A stretch of DNA of 64,000 nucleotides from Deltaproteobacteria bacterium GWC2_55_46. Its GTDB lineage: Bacteria; Desulfobacterota; GWC2-55-46. Positions within the stretch are counted from its first letter, which is position 1; each line of letters opens with the position of its first letter. A program made the position numbers and the translations under genes. This document shows, one piece after another, positions 44,181 to 51,315 of this stretch. The stretch covers positions 434,001 through 498,000 of the forward strand of contig LVEI03000001.1 of assembly GCA_001595385.3 (NCBI GenBank). Reading direction: 5' to 3'. Below the pieces are notes generated by a model that was given only the letters and a program-made list of their open reading frames with translations, was not told where the DNA came from and ran no database searches.

Positions 44181-44627
44181 TCAGATGATCTTTATCTTCT
44201 CTTCCTTGAAGGAAGCGTTCTCGTCCTCGATGCCCCAGCTCCTCGCGGATACGTCCTTGCCGCCTGCCACAGAGATTATGATGTAAGAGTACCCGGGCTG
44301 CGCCCATTCCCTGTCGGTGGCCGAGGGCTTGTCGGGGTGGTCGGGGTGCGAGTGATAGAAGCCCATGACGTCCATCCCCTGCGTCCTGGCTATCTTGTCA
44401 ATAAGATTAAGCTCCTTCGGGTCTATCATATACCTGTCATGGGCCCTGTCGTTGTTGGCGTTGGTCGCCCTGTGCGACTCGAAGACCTTTGGCGCGTGGT
44501 AGGTCGTGCCTACAAGCACCCCGCAGCACTCGTTGGGGTACGCCTCCTTCGCGTGGTTTATTATCTCGTCATATACCGACTTCGATATCTGTATTACGCT
44601 TTTGCCGAGGCCGAGAAAGGATATCAC
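44181..44627 (-). CDS. JAMM/MPN+ metalloprotease (Mec+/HcyD-like)
   Basis: Zinc peptidase with the complete JAMM motif: Glu33 (PNECCG), His92-x-His94 and Asp105 (YHSHPDHPDKPSATD). Homologues linked to sulfur carriers either remove residues after the C-terminal Gly-Gly of the carrier (HcyD in Wolinella) or release cysteine from CysO-Cys (Mec in mycobacteria). The carrier gene here ends in GGVS, so a trimming role fits. GTG at 44627 has a GAAGGAG ribosome site ten bases upstream. It follows the cysteine synthase gene by 50 bases. Confidence 0.9.
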   Translation of the reverse strand: MISFLGLGKSVIQISKSVYDEIINHAKEAYPNECCGVLVGTTYHAPKVFESHRATNANNDRAHDRYMIDPKELNLIDKIARTQGMDVMGFYHSHPDHPDKPSATDREWAQPGYSYIIISVAGGKDVSARSWGIEDENASFKEEKIKII

Positions 44628-44677
44628 GGAAATATCGCTCCTTCTTTAATTAAGACGGGCCGCCTTTCGGCCGGCTG

Positions 44678-45631
44678 TTATAACTCCCACAGGCGGGTGG
44701 AGAGGTACTTGTCCCCGCCGTCAGGGAAGATCACGACTATAAGGCCTTTCTTGAGCTTCCTTGCGACCTCAAGCGCCCCCCACATGGCCGCGCCAGAGGA
44801 CTGGCCTACCAGTAGGCCCTCCTCCCTGGCAAGCCTCTTTACCATGGTATAGGACTCTTCCGTGGGGGCCGGGGCCTTCTCATCAAGCTCGTCCTCGTGG
44901 TAGATGCCAGGGACGATGGACGAGGCCATGTGCTTCAAGCCCTCGAGGCCGTGGAAGGCGGCAGCCGGCTCTACGGCTACTACGCGTATATCCTTATTGA
45001 ATTCCTTGAGCCTCCTGCCAGTGCCCATGATGGTGCCGCCGGTGCCGATAGAGGCGACGAAATGCGTTATCCTGCCCTCGGTCTGCTCTATTATCTCAAC
45101 TCCGGTGCCGTTGAAGTGCGCGAGAGGGTTTGACGGGTTGTTGTACTGGTCGAGCTTGCAGTACTTCTCCGGGTTGTCGACGTATAGCTTCCAGGCGAGC
45201 CTTATCGCCCCGTCAGAGCCCTCGAGAGGGTTTGAGTAGACGACCTTCGCGCCAAAGGCGTGGAGTATCTTCTTCCTCTCCTCGCTTACGTTGGCAGGGA
45301 CCACGAGCTCTACCTGGTAGCCCTTCACGGCCCCTATCCAGGCATAGGCTATGCCGGTATTGCCGGAGGTCGAGTCAAGTATGACCTTCTCCTTCGTGAG
45401 CCTGCCGCTCGTCTCTGCGTCGAGTATCATACTGAGGGCGGCCCTGTCCTTTACCGACCCTCCCGGGTTGTAGCCCTCCAACTTGACATAGACCTCTACC
45501 TCAGGAGGCAGGTTTTTTGTGATGTTGTTTATCTTTACAAGCGGTGTATTGCCAACAAGGTCCAGAACCGAGCCCTTTATAGCGGAGAATGCCTTCTGCG
45601 GGGCAGCCTCAAGCAGCCTTTGTCCTCTCAT
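44678..45631 (-). CDS. cysM: Cysteine synthase (CysK/CysM family)
   Basis: PLP enzyme that replaces the acyl or phosphate group of an activated serine by sulfur. The PLP lysine lies in GGSVKDRAALSM, with LDSTSGNTGIAYA and the GTGGTIMGTGR phosphate loop. Its genomic partners (carrier protein, JAMM protease, MoeB-like enzyme) recall the mycobacterial CysM, which takes sulfur from thiocarboxylated CysO. It might also use free sulfide made by the nearby sulfite reductase. Length of 317 is normal. It is separated from the NIL gene by a terminator and thus has its own promoter. Confidence 0.92.
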   Translation of the reverse strand: MRGQRLLEAAPQKAFSAIKGSVLDLVGNTPLVKINNITKNLPPEVEVYVKLEGYNPGGSVKDRAALSMILDAETSGRLTKEKVILDSTSGNTGIAYAWIGAVKGYQVELVVPANVSEERKKILHAFGAKVVYSNPLEGSDGAIRLAWKLYVDNPEKYCKLDQYNNPSNPLAHFNGTGVEIIEQTEGRITHFVASIGTGGTIMGTGRRLKEFNKDIRVVAVEPAAAFHGLEGLKHMASSIVPGIYHEDELDEKAPAPTEESYTMVKRLAREEGLLVGQSSGAAMWGALEVARKLKKGLIVVIFPDGGDKYLSTRLWEL

Positions 45632-45791
45632 AACCCATTACCTCCCCACGGGGGGTGAACTTTACAACTCAAAACCGCTGAAACAGCAATGGAAAAACGG
45701 CAATGGAATACCTTAGTAAGCTTCTCAAGCTTATAATACCTTACTAACTCTGTCAAGATATTTTGGCCAAGATAGCAAGGGCAGGTAAAAA

Positions 45792-45827
45792 AAAGGGAAC
45801 CCCATCCTGTACGGCGGGGTTCCCTTT
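45792..45827 (-). terminator. Rho-independent terminator after the carrier/NIL genes
   Basis: A 12-bp stem (45792-45803 with 45816-45827), loop of 12 bases, followed on the minus strand by a run of T residues (A run at 45787-45794). It ends the SiR-TusA-carrier-NIL transcript. Confidence 0.85.
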
Positions 45828-45899
45828 GCAAATCAAGTGTTTCCGAAAAAAACTACCCCAAAAGAGCCGGGGCAGTCTATCCCAGGAAAAACTCTCCGG

Positions 45900-46136
45900 C
45901 TACTCGATGATACCCAGCTCGATGGGCTCTACCTTGACGCCCTTTTCGATGAAGAACTGTATCGCCTTCTCTATCTCCTCCGGCTCACCTTCAAGCTCGA
46001 GGGCAACAAGACCTATCTTGTCAGACACGCTCGCCTGCCTGATATTGGTCATGACGTTGAAGTTCTTGCCGACGTAGTAAAGAAGCGGCTCCTTTACCTG
46101 CTCTTTCGGGTAGGTGAGATAGACCCTTTTCTTCAA
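45900..46136 (-). CDS. Stand-alone NIL domain protein
   Basis: A 78-residue single NIL domain (KKRVYLTYPKEQVKEPLLYYVG to VKVEPIELGIIE). NIL domains are found on methionine ABC transporter ATPases, where they bind methionine, and as small proteins in sulfur-amino-acid gene clusters of archaea and Deltaproteobacteria. It overlaps the carrier gene by four bases (ATGA-type junction), so it is made with it. A role in homocysteine or methionine synthesis, as binder or allosteric sensor, is inferred. Confidence 0.82.
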   Translation of the reverse strand: MKKRVYLTYPKEQVKEPLLYYVGKNFNVMTNIRQASVSDKIGLVALELEGEPEEIEKAIQFFIEKGVKVEPIELGIIE

Positions 46137-46414
46137 GATACGCCTCCGGCGATGGCTGGGATTATGGAGAGCTCGTCGTTTTCCCTGAGCGCGGTCTCCA
46201 TATTTTCCTTGAACCTTATATCCTCGTCATTGAGGTATATGTTCACGAACCTGCGGAGCTTGCCATTGTCCTCGCAGATCCTCTCCTTGAGCCCCGGGTA
46301 GTTCCTCTCGAGGTCTTCTATTATCTCGGCGACATTCGCGCCTGAGGCGGTAACCTCGTCAGAGCCGTTCGTGAGCTTGCGGAGCGGGGTCGGAATCCTC
46401 ACCTTTACAGCCAT
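46133..46414 (-). CDS. ThiS/MoaD-family sulfur carrier, CysO/HcyS-like, ending in GGVS
   Basis: A ubiquitin-fold carrier of 93 residues. The start VRIPTPLRKLTNGSD and the middle RRFVNIYLNDEDIRF closely resemble mycobacterial CysO. The end is AIAGGVS: the Gly90-Gly91 pair needed for thiocarboxylate formation is followed by two extra residues. They would have to be removed before adenylation by the MoeB-like enzyme, and the nearby JAMM protease is the natural candidate. The carrier would deliver sulfur to a PLP enzyme making cysteine or homocysteine. Confidence 0.9.
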   Translation of the reverse strand: MAVKVRIPTPLRKLTNGSDEVTASGANVAEIIEDLERNYPGLKERICEDNGKLRRFVNIYLNDEDIRFKENMETALRENDELSIIPAIAGGVS

Positions 46415-46459
46415 CTTCTGTCCTCCTGATTTCGAAAATTGGGCGTAGCCTTGACCTTA

Positions 46460-46705
46460 TTAAGAGCCCCTCTGAACCTTCAGCCTGAAGCTGTCGCCTT
46501 CACGCTTGACCTCGACGATCTTGTGCCCCTCGTCCTTTATGGACTTTGGCACGTTCTGTATGGGGTCTCCGGAATCGAGTATCACCTCAAGCACCTCGCC
46601 AGGGCTCATGGTCTCGAGCTTGAGCTTGGTCTTGACGAAGTTGATGGGGCATAGCACCCCCCTTAAATCGAGTGTGGCTTGCGTCTTGATATCGGTATCG
46701 GACAT
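46460..46705 (-). CDS. tusA: TusA-family sulfurtransferase
   Basis: Small 81-residue protein with the TusA signature LDLRGVLCPINFVKTK; Cys19 followed by Pro is the persulfide-carrying residue. It moves sulfur between donors and acceptors. The gene lies four bases downstream of the sulfite reductase and just before the carrier protein, so it could relay sulfur to the activated carrier. Similar small proteins serve tRNA thiolation elsewhere, but the context here is sulfur assimilation. Confidence 0.87.
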   Translation of the reverse strand: MSDTDIKTQATLDLRGVLCPINFVKTKLKLETMSPGEVLEVILDSGDPIQNVPKSIKDEGHKIVEVKREGDSFRLKVQRGS

Positions 46706-46709
46706 CTTC

Positions 46710-47678
46710 TCACCCTTGCGCGGCAGCGGCCGACTGGTTATTCTGGAATACGGGCTCCATGAACTTGAGATAGTTCTCCAGGCCCACCCTCTCTATAGCT
46801 GTCCCTATCCTTTCGCCCCTCTTGCCGTTGGCGTTGTACCATTCAACCGTCATCCTTACGGCGTCGGCGACCTTTTCATCCGGGAGGAACTTGCATACCT
46901 CCTTGGCCTCCATGGGGTGCCTGCCATGCTTGCCGCCGACCCTCACGGTATGGCCGTATTTCCCGGCCTTCCATGCCTCTGTCGGGCATGCCCTAATGCA
47001 GTCGCCGCAGTAGATGCACTTCATCGGGTCGAATATTGGCTTGCCTGTATCAGGGTCGGACTCTATAGCGCCCTCTTTGCAGGCCGGGGCGCAAAGTGTG
47101 CAGCCGGTGCAGTCCGCCTCCACCCAGACCGGGTCGACTACGCCCTGAAAGCCCAGGTCCATCTCCTTGGTCCTGGAGCAGTCTATGGGGCAGCCGGAAA
47201 AGCAGGTCTTGAACTTGTGCGGCGTAGGGGTGCCGAAGAACTTCTCGTCGACCATCTGCGCGAGCCCCTGCGTGTCTGTGAGCCCGTTCGGGTTGTACTC
47301 GCAGCCGCCGCAAGCGGTCGGGACCCTCACTCTCGGGCCGCAGGAGGCGACCTTCTGCCCGACCTTCTCAAGGTCGGCCACAAGGGCGTTGAAGTCCTTG
47401 TAATCGACGTACAGTATCTCGAGCGACTGGCGGTAAGAGAGGTGGACGACCCCCTTTTTGCTGTATTTTTGCGCCAGCTTCGATATCTCAACGAGCTTAT
47501 CGGTGGTAAGCTTGCCGCCAGGGCACCTGAGCCTTACGGTAAAAAGGTCCTTCTGCTTCTGCTTTATGAAACCGCCGGACTTGAGGTCGTTGAAATCCAT
47601 CTTCTGCGCTGGGCCTTCGATGGAGACAGTCACTTTGTTTGACTTATCTTCGATGAAATGGTCGGTCATATCCTGCAA
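46710..47678 (-). CDS. Siroheme sulfite reductase with ferredoxin domain
   Basis: Reduces sulfite to sulfide with six electrons. The siroheme/4Fe-4S ligands are in TACGGCEYNPNG and CFSGCPIDCSR (C-x3-C). Two further 4Fe-4S ferredoxin motifs (CTGCTLCAPACKEG and CIYCGDCIRACP) follow. The N-terminal ferrodoxin-like half contains VRLRCPGGKLTTDKL. At 322 residues it is like the small AsrC-type or Fsr-like assimilatory enzymes, not the DsrAB type. It lies after thrC and a weak terminator and starts the SiR-TusA-carrier-NIL unit. With CysH it completes reduction of sulfate to sulfide. Confidence 0.9.
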   Translation of the reverse strand: MQDMTDHFIEDKSNKVTVSIEGPAQKMDFNDLKSGGFIKQKQKDLFTVRLRCPGGKLTTDKLVEISKLAQKYSKKGVVHLSYRQSLEILYVDYKDFNALVADLEKVGQKVASCGPRVRVPTACGGCEYNPNGLTDTQGLAQMVDEKFFGTPTPHKFKTCFSGCPIDCSRTKEMDLGFQGVVDPVWVEADCTGCTLCAPACKEGAIESDPDTGKPIFDPMKCIYCGDCIRACPTEAWKAGKYGHTVRVGGKHGRHPMEAKEVCKFLPDEKVADAVRMTVEWYNANGKRGERIGTAIERVGLENYLKFMEPVFQNNQSAAAAQG

Positions 47679-47718
47679 GGTTCCTTTCCCCTGGAAAACT
47701 TAGGTATTTGGCACAAAA

Positions 47719-47735
47719 GGACGGCTGAACCGTCC
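47719..47735 (-). terminator. Weak terminator between thrC and sulfite reductase
   Basis: A 6-bp stem (47719-47724 with 47730-47735) followed on the minus strand by four T residues. It lies 52 bases after the thrC stop and may only partly stop transcription, allowing the riboswitch to affect the genes downstream. Confidence 0.5.
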
Positions 47736-47786
47736 CAATGCTCAATCATACCAGAAAAAACTTGAGAAATAGAAGCGAAAAAATCC

Positions 47787-49040
47787 TCAACCCTTTACCG
47801 CGTACTCTTTCCCGTTGGCCTTGACCAGGTCGTCGAACTCCTGCAGCCTTGCGTTGATGACGGTAGGCTGGCCTATCTTCCCGTGGAGAGCCTCCTGGGT
47901 TTTAAGCCCGTTGCCGGTTATGCAGATGACTATTGATTCGTCCTTTGGTATCCTGCCGGCCTCGATGAGCTTCTTTGTCGTCCCGAGGGTAACGCCTCCG
48001 GCGGTCTCGGCGAATATCCCCTCTGTTTCGGCCAGGAGCTTCATCGCCTCTATTATCTCCTCATCCGTAACGCACTCGCCCCAGCCGCCCGAGTCCCTCA
48101 TGACCTTCGCCGAGTAGTATCCGTCGGCCGGGTTGCCGATTGCTAAAGACTTGGCTATCGTATTGGGCCTCACCGGGCGTATGAGCTCGCTCCCCTCCTT
48201 GACGGCGTTCACTATCGGGGAGCACCCGGCGGCCTGGGCGCCGTAGAACCTGGTCGTGTTCTCCGGCACAAAGCCCAGTGTGTGAAGCTCCTTGAAGGCC
48301 TTGTGTATCTTGGTTATGAGAGAGCCTCCGGCCATAGGCACGACTATGTGCTTCGGGAGCGTCCATCCGAGCTGCTCCGCTATCTCGTAGCCGAAGGTCT
48401 TGGAGCCTTCGGCGTAATAGGGCCTGATGTTGATGTTCACGAAGGCCCAGCCGTATTTCCCGGCTATCTCGCTGCAGAGCCTGTTCACTTCGTCGTATGT
48501 GCCCTTTATGGCGACGACGTTTGCGCCGTAGACGAGCGTGCCGAGTATCTTTGTCTGCTCAAGGTCGTACGGGATGAATACAAAACTCTCCATGCCGCAG
48601 GCCGCGGCGTTGGCCGCCACGGAGTTGGCGAGGTTGCCTGTAGAGGCGCACGCCGCTATCTTGAAGCCCATCTCCCTGGCCCTCGATATCGCCACAGATA
48701 CGACCCTGTCCTTGAACGAAAGCGTCGGGTAGTTGACCGCGTCGTTTTTTACGTAGACCTCTTTCACGCCGATGGCCTTCGCGAGGTTATCTGCCTTTAT
48801 CAGCGGGGTGAACCCGACCTGGGCGCCTACCGTTGGCTCGCCCTCTATCGGAAGGAGCTCCTTGTATCTCCACATGTTCGGCGCCCTTTTCTCTATCTTC
48901 TCCCTGGTGAGGACGCCCTTTATCTTCTCGTACTCGTATACGACCTCAAGAGGGCCGAAACACAGCTCGCAAACATGGAGCGCCTCTTTCGGGTATTCCT
49001 TTCCGCACTCCCTGCATTTCAACGCCTTCATGTAACTCAT
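47787..49040 (-). CDS. thrC: Threonine synthase (PLP-dependent, zinc-ribbon type)
   Basis: PLP enzyme that converts O-phosphohomoserine to threonine. The N terminus has a zinc ribbon (Cys9, Cys12, Cys24, Cys27). The PLP lysine lies in YPTLSFKDRVVSVAI, and CASTGNLANSVAANAAACG is the phosphate-binding loop. It begins after a ribosome site (GGAGGAG) and is directly downstream of a SAM-I riboswitch. SAM riboswitches normally control methionine, cysteine or SAM genes, so a ThrC under this control could act on O-phosphohomoserine in sulfur metabolism. Plain threonine synthesis is the default call. Confidence 0.9.
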   Translation of the reverse strand: MSYMKALKCRECGKEYPKEALHVCELCFGPLEVVYEYEKIKGVLTREKIEKRAPNMWRYKELLPIEGEPTVGAQVGFTPLIKADNLAKAIGVKEVYVKNDAVNYPTLSFKDRVVSVAISRAREMGFKIAACASTGNLANSVAANAAACGMESFVFIPYDLEQTKILGTLVYGANVVAIKGTYDEVNRLCSEIAGKYGWAFVNINIRPYYAEGSKTFGYEIAEQLGWTLPKHIVVPMAGGSLITKIHKAFKELHTLGFVPENTTRFYGAQAAGCSPIVNAVKEGSELIRPVRPNTIAKSLAIGNPADGYYSAKVMRDSGGWGECVTDEEIIEAMKLLAETEGIFAETAGGVTLGTTKKLIEAGRIPKDESIVICITGNGLKTQEALHGKIGQPTVINARLQEFDDLVKANGKEYAVKG

Positions 49041-49088
49041 TTAACCTCTCCTCCTTTTATCCTCCGGCACAAAGCCCAAGAACCGAAC

Positions 49089-49250
49089 AAAAAAAAACCC
49101 CTTCTTATGATAAGAAGAGGCTCCGCTTAAAACCCTTTCTTATCTTCCAAGGCTAAAAAACCTTGCTGGAATTAGCACCTGGCGCTCCGCCAAAGGCGGA
49201 ACCGGTTGCTGTGGCTTCACAGGGCCAGTCCCTCTGCCACTCTCGATAAG
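49089..49250 (-). promoter_or_regulatory. SAM-I (S-box) riboswitch with terminator/antiterminator
   Basis: Read on the minus strand, the aptamer (49250 to 49139) begins CTTATCGAGAGTGGCAGAGG, then GACTGGCCC, GAAGCCACAGCAACC, GGTGCTAATTCCAGCA, and closes with GATAAG, so P1 forms between 49245-49250 and 49139-49144. An intrinsic terminator follows (stem arms 49112-49121 and 49099-49108, then a long T run). Its 5' arm contains CTTCTTATC, which can instead pair with GATAAGAA of the aptamer closing strand. SAM binding would free the terminator and switch thrC off. Confidence 0.95.
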
Positions 49251-49351
49251 ATTACCGATATTAAATTATCGTACAGATTTATAATACAACTCTCCCTGGG
49301 TGTCAAGGGCTTTTTGCCTGGGCTGCCCCCCTTAAGTCCGTCCATTGCCTT

Positions 49352-49756
49352 CTATTTTATGTGGCAGGCCATGCAGAGCCTGCTGGCGGTATTGTCAATT
49401 ATAAGGAGCGGATCAGGCTGGGAGCCATCCCTTGTCATGGAGTCCGCCTCGTGCTCACCGGCCTTATATTGGGTATGGCAGGTACCGCAGCCGATCTTCC
49501 CTTCCGGAAGCCTTATCGACGGGTCAAGGAAGGGTATGCTTACAAGGGCTGGGTTCCCACTTGAGGCCAGGGCGTAGTCAACGCCTATAGGATGGTCGCA
49601 GTCAGCCTCATGGCAGAGGAGCGCCCCCCTTACGGATATCTCATTGTGGCAGCCCAGGCATTCCATCGACTCCTGGTCAAGGAACGCATCCAGGCAATGG
49701 GCCGGGACCGGCATAAGCGCAAGGAGGCAAAAAGCAAGAAGAAGCCTGACCGCCAT
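49352..49756 (-). CDS. Small periplasmic triheme cytochrome c
   Basis: Signal peptide (MAVRLLLAFCLLALMPVPAHC) and three CxxCH heme sites (CLGCH, CGTCH, CMACH) in a 134-residue protein. The doubled CXXCH-type spacing and extra histidines (LLCHEADCDHPIG) are typical of small cytochromes linked to larger multiheme proteins. It is not preceded by a close gene on the same strand and follows the thrC riboswitch region. It probably shuttles electrons in the periplasm; the partner is unknown. Confidence 0.85.
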   Translation of the reverse strand: MAVRLLLAFCLLALMPVPAHCLDAFLDQESMECLGCHNEISVRGALLCHEADCDHPIGVDYALASSGNPALVSIPFLDPSIRLPEGKIGCGTCHTQYKAGEHEADSMTRDGSQPDPLLIIDNTASRLCMACHIK

Positions 49757-49813
49757 ACCTTATATCCTTTGTTATTACATGTTGCTTCAAAACTCAAAAT
49801 CATGTTCAGCCTG

Positions 49814-50737
49814 CTAAAACTTGTAGTTGACCCCTAACATTATGGCTTTCGAATCCCAGTTCACGTCGTTAAGCGGCGTATCGGAGGCGGTGCCGTCCGA
49901 GAAATAGGTCCTGTCCGTGCCATCGGAAGCTGACCAGTCCTGGAGGTCGAACCTGCCGGCGAGCGACCAGTTCCTCTCCATAGCATACTCGGCCCCGAGC
50001 GAAATGACAACCCCCGTGCCTGTTGCCCAGTGCTCAAAGCTTACCGGGTGGGCGAAATCAGTCCTCAGGTTCCAGTCGGCCTCAGCCCTGTAGTAGGCGA
50101 GGTGGTACTCGAAAGAGCCCAAAAGCGACAGCTTCCTGTAGGAGTAAGATAGGTCTACCCCGGCCCACGGCCCTGCCCAGCGGGCCTCGTAGGTGCTGTC
50201 GAGGCCGCTGAACGGCCCGACGTCCCCTGTGGGCGAGATGGTCTGAAAGCCGTCCGTCAGGGTGAGGTTCTGCTTATGATAAGAGAGGCCCGCTACCGGT
50301 ATTATATCCAGGGCCCCGGCCGGTGTGGCAAACCTGAAGAGGTACCCCATACCGGCGGAGAAGTCCCAGAGCGAGCCATCGTCCGTTTTATTGTTGGACC
50401 GCGAGTACTCAAGTGTCCTGTTGTCTCCCCTGTAGTCAGAGTCCTGGTTCTCTCCGCTTGTGATGAAGGCATACCCGGCGTAACTCCTTATATATACGCG
50501 GTCGAGGTATATCCTCGCCTTTGCCATGGCCTGGTAGCTTTCAAGGTCCGTCCACGTAAGCTCTGAGAGGACGTTGACGACGTTCCCATACGGAGACACG
50601 CCGGATATGTTCCAGTCAAGGTTATCGACCCTCTTCCCGGCGGAGAATTCGATTTTAGATATTTCATCGGCGGCGCTGGCACCGTTGAGGAAAAAGAGCG
50701 TTACCGCCGCAACCGTCAAAACAAGGCACTTCTTCAT
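49814..50737 (-). CDS. Outer-membrane beta-barrel, omptin/Pom-like
   Basis: Signal peptide (MKKCLVLTVAAVTLFFLNGASA) followed by a barrel of alternating polar/aromatic strands (VDNLDWNISG, VLSELTWTDL, RSYAGYAFITSG, MGYLFRF, WAGVDLSYSY). The C terminus ends in LGVNYKF, the Phe-terminated strand used for barrel insertion. The LDWNI and ELTWTD pattern resembles omptin-like and Pom-type porins. Whether the omptin catalytic Asp/His residues are conserved could not be confirmed. It is 12-20 bases apart from the regulator gene. Confidence 0.6.
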   Translation of the reverse strand: MKKCLVLTVAAVTLFFLNGASAADEISKIEFSAGKRVDNLDWNISGVSPYGNVVNVLSELTWTDLESYQAMAKARIYLDRVYIRSYAGYAFITSGENQDSDYRGDNRTLEYSRSNNKTDDGSLWDFSAGMGYLFRFATPAGALDIIPVAGLSYHKQNLTLTDGFQTISPTGDVGPFSGLDSTYEARWAGPWAGVDLSYSYRKLSLLGSFEYHLAYYRAEADWNLRTDFAHPVSFEHWATGTGVVISLGAEYAMERNWSLAGRFDLQDWSASDGTDRTYFSDGTASDTPLNDVNWDSKAIMLGVNYKF

Positions 50738-50754
50738 CTCAAACCTCTTGTCTG

Positions 50755-51069
50755 TTAAAGGCCATCATCAATGATGCCGAACCTGGTCTCGCTTATCCCT
50801 TCAGACCTGCAGACAGGGCACCTGGAGGGGGTCTTGAGCCTATCCCGTTTTCTGAAGACAAAGCCGCATTCCATGCATTTTGAAGGATCAACGACAAACA
50901 AAGGGCCCCCATGCCCTCCCCTGGGGGTTGACCTTGAGATATGAGGCAGGTGATAGATGACATCCTTCTCGCTTATGCCTACCGCCTTTGATATATCCCT
51001 GGCGGTAAGCATATTGCCCTTCAAAGCCTCTATTATCCTCTGGCGGATTGTAAGATCTGATTGGCTCAC
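50755..51069 (-). CDS. HTH-Zn-ribbon transcriptional regulator (COG3357-like)
   Basis: A 104-residue protein with an N-terminal winged-helix segment (LTIRQRIIEALKGNMLTARDI to KDVIYHLPHI) and a C-terminal zinc ribbon (CMECGFVF and CPVCRSEG). This is the architecture of COG3357 predicted regulators, which bind DNA through the HTH and probably sense metals or redox via the cysteines. It is followed on the same strand by the omptin-like barrel gene 17 bases away. Target genes are unknown. Confidence 0.72.
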   Translation of the reverse strand: MSQSDLTIRQRIIEALKGNMLTARDISKAVGISEKDVIYHLPHISRSTPRGGHGGPLFVVDPSKCMECGFVFRKRDRLKTPSRCPVCRSEGISETRFGIIDDGL

Positions 51070-51263
51070 AGGCGGATAAGGTACGGGAACTGGAATTGGT
51101 CAGGAGAAAGAAGAAACCGTCAAAGGGTTCAAACGACAGATGGAGTATACCACAGTCTGGCTTAACCGCAAAGGTATTCTGGATTTTTCTTTAACTGAGG
51201 TAAAAGGGAAAAACCAAAGAAGTCAAATGCTTGAAGGATGTCATAAAGAGAAGGTATGAGATA

Positions 51264-51291
51264 TTGAGCGCCCATAGAAAGGGGCGCTCAA
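51264..51291. terminator. Long hairpin downstream of ppaC
   Basis: A 10-bp stem (51264-51273 with 51282-51291) lies 25 bases after the pyrophosphatase stop. On the plus strand a T run begins about nine bases after the stem; on the minus strand there is none. It is a possible terminator or structured 3' end. Confidence 0.35.
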
Positions 51292-51315
51292 TGGACTTGT
51301 TTTTTCAGCAGCCTC

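Noticed and set aside
49139-49250. Cobalamin or other riboswitch class
   Set aside because: The conserved GACTGGCCC, CAACC and closing stem fit the SAM-I family specifically, and no B12-box is seen.
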